The notes under the pieces: generated by a model
Seen by the model: only the letters and a program-made list of their open reading frames with translations
Databases searched by the model: none
What the model was told of the DNA's origin: nothing
Program-made: the position numbers and the translations under genes
In this document: one piece after another, positions 62,355 through 64,000 of the stretch
How positions within the stretch are numbered: the first letter of the stretch is position 1
Layout of the letters: each line of letters starts with the position of its first letter
Source: Tropicimonas sp047971885
Lineage (GTDB): Bacteria; Pseudomonadota; Alphaproteobacteria; Rhodobacterales; Rhodobacteraceae
Assembly (NCBI RefSeq): GCF_047971885.1
Contig: NZ_JBKEAE010000124.1
Coordinates: 1 to 64,000, forward strand
Direction: 5' to 3'
DNA length: 64,000 bases

Positions 62355-62771
62355 ATGCCATCCATCAGCCCATACCTGTTTTTTGACGGAAACTGCCGCG
62401 AGGCGATGACCGCCTATGCCGAGATCCTCGGCGGTGAGCTTCTCGCCATGATGAGTTTCGCCGAGGCTCCTGAAATCGAGGGTTTTCCCAAGGTGCCGGA
62501 AGATCTGATCATGCATGCCGCAGTGGGTTTCGCCGGCCATATGATCATGGGTTGCGACGACATGCCGGGGCGGAACGTCAGGCCGGCATCGACCTACGTA
62601 TCGGTATCCTTGCAGGAAACCGCGCAGGCCAGGCAGGTGTTCGACAGACTGTCGGAAGGCGGCGAGGTCCTGATGGCCTTCGACAAGGCGTTCTTCGCCG
62701 ACGGGTTCGGATCGCTGCGCGACCGCTGGGGGCAGCTCTGGATGGTCAGCACCGATACCGGGATGGGCTGA
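62355..62771 (+). CDS. VOC (glyoxalase/bleomycin resistance)-family, PhnB-like protein
   Basis: 138 aa. Begins SISPYLFFDGNCREAMTAYA, the usual opening of PhnB/3-dmu-9 3-methyltransferase-like VOC proteins, and has the pattern GSLRDRWGQLWMVSTD near the end. No firm metal triad can be assigned. Function in this subgroup is unknown (the PhnB name does not prove a phosphonate role). It ends with a good intrinsic terminator. Confidence 0.82.
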   Translation: MPSISPYLFFDGNCREAMTAYAEILGGELLAMMSFAEAPEIEGFPKVPEDLIMHAAVGFAGHMIMGCDDMPGRNVRPASTYVSVSLQETAQARQVFDRLSEGGEVLMAFDKAFFADGFGSLRDRWGQLWMVSTDTGMG

Positions 62772-62792
62772 GCTTCGTCCGCCGCCGAACGG

Positions 62793-62822
62793 GCGGGCCG
62801 GCTTGATTTTCCGGCCCGCTTT
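62793..62822 (+). terminator. Intrinsic terminator after the VOC gene
   Basis: GCGGGCCGG (62793-62801) pairs with CCGGCCCGC (62811-62819), a 9-bp stem with a 9-nt loop, followed by TTTCTG. It lies 22 nt past the VOC stop and just before trpA. Confidence 0.75.
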
Positions 62823-62857
62823 CTGCAAGTGGATCGGGACCGTTTGCGAGGATTGCC

Positions 62858-63649
62858 ATGACCAGGATCGACGACACGTTCCAGCGCCTGAACGCCGGGG
62901 GCCGCAAGGCCTTTGTCGCCTATGTGATGGCGGGCGATCCGGATTATCCGACCTCGCTCGAAATCGTGAAGGGCCTGCCGGGGGCGGGGGTCGACATCAT
63001 CGAACTGGGCATTCCCTTCACCGATCCGATGGCCGACGGGCCGACGATCCAGCATGCCGGGCAGCGTGCGCTTGCATCTGGCCAGACGCTGAAAAAGACG
63101 CTGGACATGGTGGCGGCCTTCCGCATGGACGATCAGAAGACGCCGGTTGTCGCGATGGGGTATTACAACCCGATCTACAGCTTCGGGGTGGAGCGGTTTC
63201 TGGAAGACGCCAGGGCCGCCGGCATCGACGGGCTGATCGTTGTCGATCTGCCGCCCGAGGAGGACGACGAGCTTTGCATCCCGGCGCAGCGGGCGGGGCT
63301 GAACTTCATCCGGCTGGCCACACCGACCACCGATGACCGGCGCCTGCCGAAGGTGCTGCGCAATACCAGCGGCTTTGTCTACTATGTTTCGATTACCGGC
63401 ATCACCGGCGCGGCCGAGCCGCAGGCGGCCGATGTCGCCCCCGAGGTGGCCCGCATCAAGGCGGCGACCGACCTGCCGGTGATTGTCGGTTTCGGCATCA
63501 ATTCGCCCGAAAAGGCCGAGGTGATCGCGGGGATCGCCGACGGTGCGGTGGTCGGTTCGGCGATCGTGAAACTGATCGGCGACGGCAGGCCGGTGGCCGA
63601 GGTTCTTGCCTTCGTGAAGGGTCTTGCCGACGGCGCGCACCGCGCCTGA
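62858..63649 (+). CDS. trpA: Tryptophan synthase alpha chain
   Basis: 263 aa TIM barrel that splits indole-3-glycerol phosphate to indole. Catalytic residues are in IIELGIPFTDPMADGPTIQ (Glu and Asp). The glycerol phosphate site VGFGINSPEKAE and the COMM-type loop YYVSITGITGA are present. trpB and trpF are not adjacent: what lies upstream is a VOC gene and its terminator. trpA therefore forms its own unit here, unlike the common trpFBA arrangement. Confidence 0.96.
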   Translation: MTRIDDTFQRLNAGGRKAFVAYVMAGDPDYPTSLEIVKGLPGAGVDIIELGIPFTDPMADGPTIQHAGQRALASGQTLKKTLDMVAAFRMDDQKTPVVAMGYYNPIYSFGVERFLEDARAAGIDGLIVVDLPPEEDDELCIPAQRAGLNFIRLATPTTDDRRLPKVLRNTSGFVYYVSITGITGAAEPQAADVAPEVARIKAATDLPVIVGFGINSPEKAEVIAGIADGAVVGSAIVKLIGDGRPVAEVLAFVKGLADGAHRA

Positions 63650-63756
63650 ACGCCCGCGATCCGGCGGATATCGGGTTTTCCGCGCCCGAATGTCATCCGG
63701 CGATTGCGGCAGAGGCCGCGTTTCGCATAGCCTGTCCCAGCGTTCTGGAGGGTATC

Positions 63757-64000
63757 ATGCCGGTCATCACCAATATCGCCGATCTGAAGCGAATCTATCG
63801 CCGCCGGGTCCCGAAGATGTTCTACGACTATGCCGAATCCGGCAGCTGGACCGAACAGACCTTTCGCGAGAACACCACCGATTTCTCCCGGATCAATCTG
63901 CGCCAGCGCGTCGCGGTGGACATGACCAACCGCACCACCGCCGGCACGATGATCGGGCAGGATTACGCCATGCCGGTTGCGCTGGCTCCGGTGGGAATGC
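63757..64000 (+). CDS. LldD-type alpha-hydroxy-acid oxidase, N-terminal part (cut by window edge)
   Basis: Partial; 81 complete codons visible before the edge. The ATG at 63757 follows GGAGGG. The start reads MPVITNIADLKRIYRRRVPK and FYDYAESGSWTEQTF, then PVALAPVGM, matching FMN-dependent L-lactate dehydrogenase/glycolate oxidase proteins (the APVGM segment binds FMN). The substrate cannot be told from this part. Confidence 0.9.
   Translation, partial: MPVITNIADLKRIYRRRVPKMFYDYAESGSWTEQTFRENTTDFSRINLRQRVAVDMTNRTTAGTMIGQDYAMPVALAPVGM

Noticed and set aside
1..64000. CRISPR arrays, insertion sequences, prophage, restriction or toxin-antitoxin systems
   Set aside because: No regular repeat array, transposase, integrase, phage structural gene, methylase-nuclease pair or toxin-like small gene pair was seen on either strand.

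Overview
The window is one continuous, gene-dense, GC-rich stretch of an alphaproteobacterial chromosome, most like Rhodobacterales (Rhodobacter/Paracoccus/roseobacter relatives). Four things point there. The LexA box upstream of lexA is the alphaproteobacterial GTTC-N7-GTTC type. There is a DUF1476 (zeta-type ATP synthase inhibitor) gene. The order trpG-trpD-...-trpC-moaC-moeA-lexA is familiar from this group. The flagellar cluster carries MotE and CtrA-like TTAA-N7-TTAA sites. I see no rRNA, insertion sequence, prophage or CRISPR array. One tRNA (Pro, TGG) is present.

Layout. (1) 1-11832: flagellar basal body and export genes, divergent from about 1.94/2.05 kb. Leftward run a FliH-like gene (cut by the edge) and fliF. 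Rightward run fliL, a small membrane gene, motE, motA, a 744-aa periplasmic protein, a lytic transglycosylase, flhA, fliR, flhB and a coiled-coil gene, mostly with overlapping starts and stops. (2) 11874-25862: a carbohydrate locus. A divergent LacI-type regulator faces a binding-protein-dependent sugar importer (binding protein, two permeases, ATPase), a GH2 beta-mannosidase-like enzyme, a sugar isomerase, an oxidoreductase, a GH43 and a GH3 enzyme. Together they would import and dismantle beta-linked plant or algal oligosaccharides. (3) 26042-31477: a DUF1127-like small gene with an inverted repeat and a strong terminator, an RNA methyltransferase, a GH25 lipoprotein, and convergent gltA and gltX. 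(4) 31675-39325: comEC, then leftward trpG-trpD-ung-trpC-moaC-moeA (all joined by ATGA overlaps) and lexA. (5) 39469-48628: a Pro/Ala-rich orphan, a cardiolipin synthase-like enzyme, an EEP hydrolase, an AI-2E-type permease, trpE (interrupted by an in-frame amber codon), a PpiD-like foldase, gpt and fabI. (6) 48764-64000: pdxH, a double cold-shock-domain protein, DUF192, tRNA-Pro, a TauE permease, mobA, dut, moeB, a polar amino acid importer without its ATPase, an M3 peptidase, small enzymes, D-glycerate dehydrogenase, DUF1476, ychF, a VOC protein, trpA and the start of an lldD-type gene.

The points most worth a second look are these: the amber codon in an otherwise intact trpE; ung inside the trpGDC-moaC-moeA overlap chain; the regulatory DNA of the sugar locus; the palindrome and hairpin in front of the cold-shock gene; repeated TTGA stop/start junctions; and two substitutions at normally conserved sites (NPEH in FlhB, Gln for the catalytic His in the glycerate dehydrogenase). 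I found no clear new defence or mobile system. The window is mainly housekeeping plus one carbohydrate-utilisation island.
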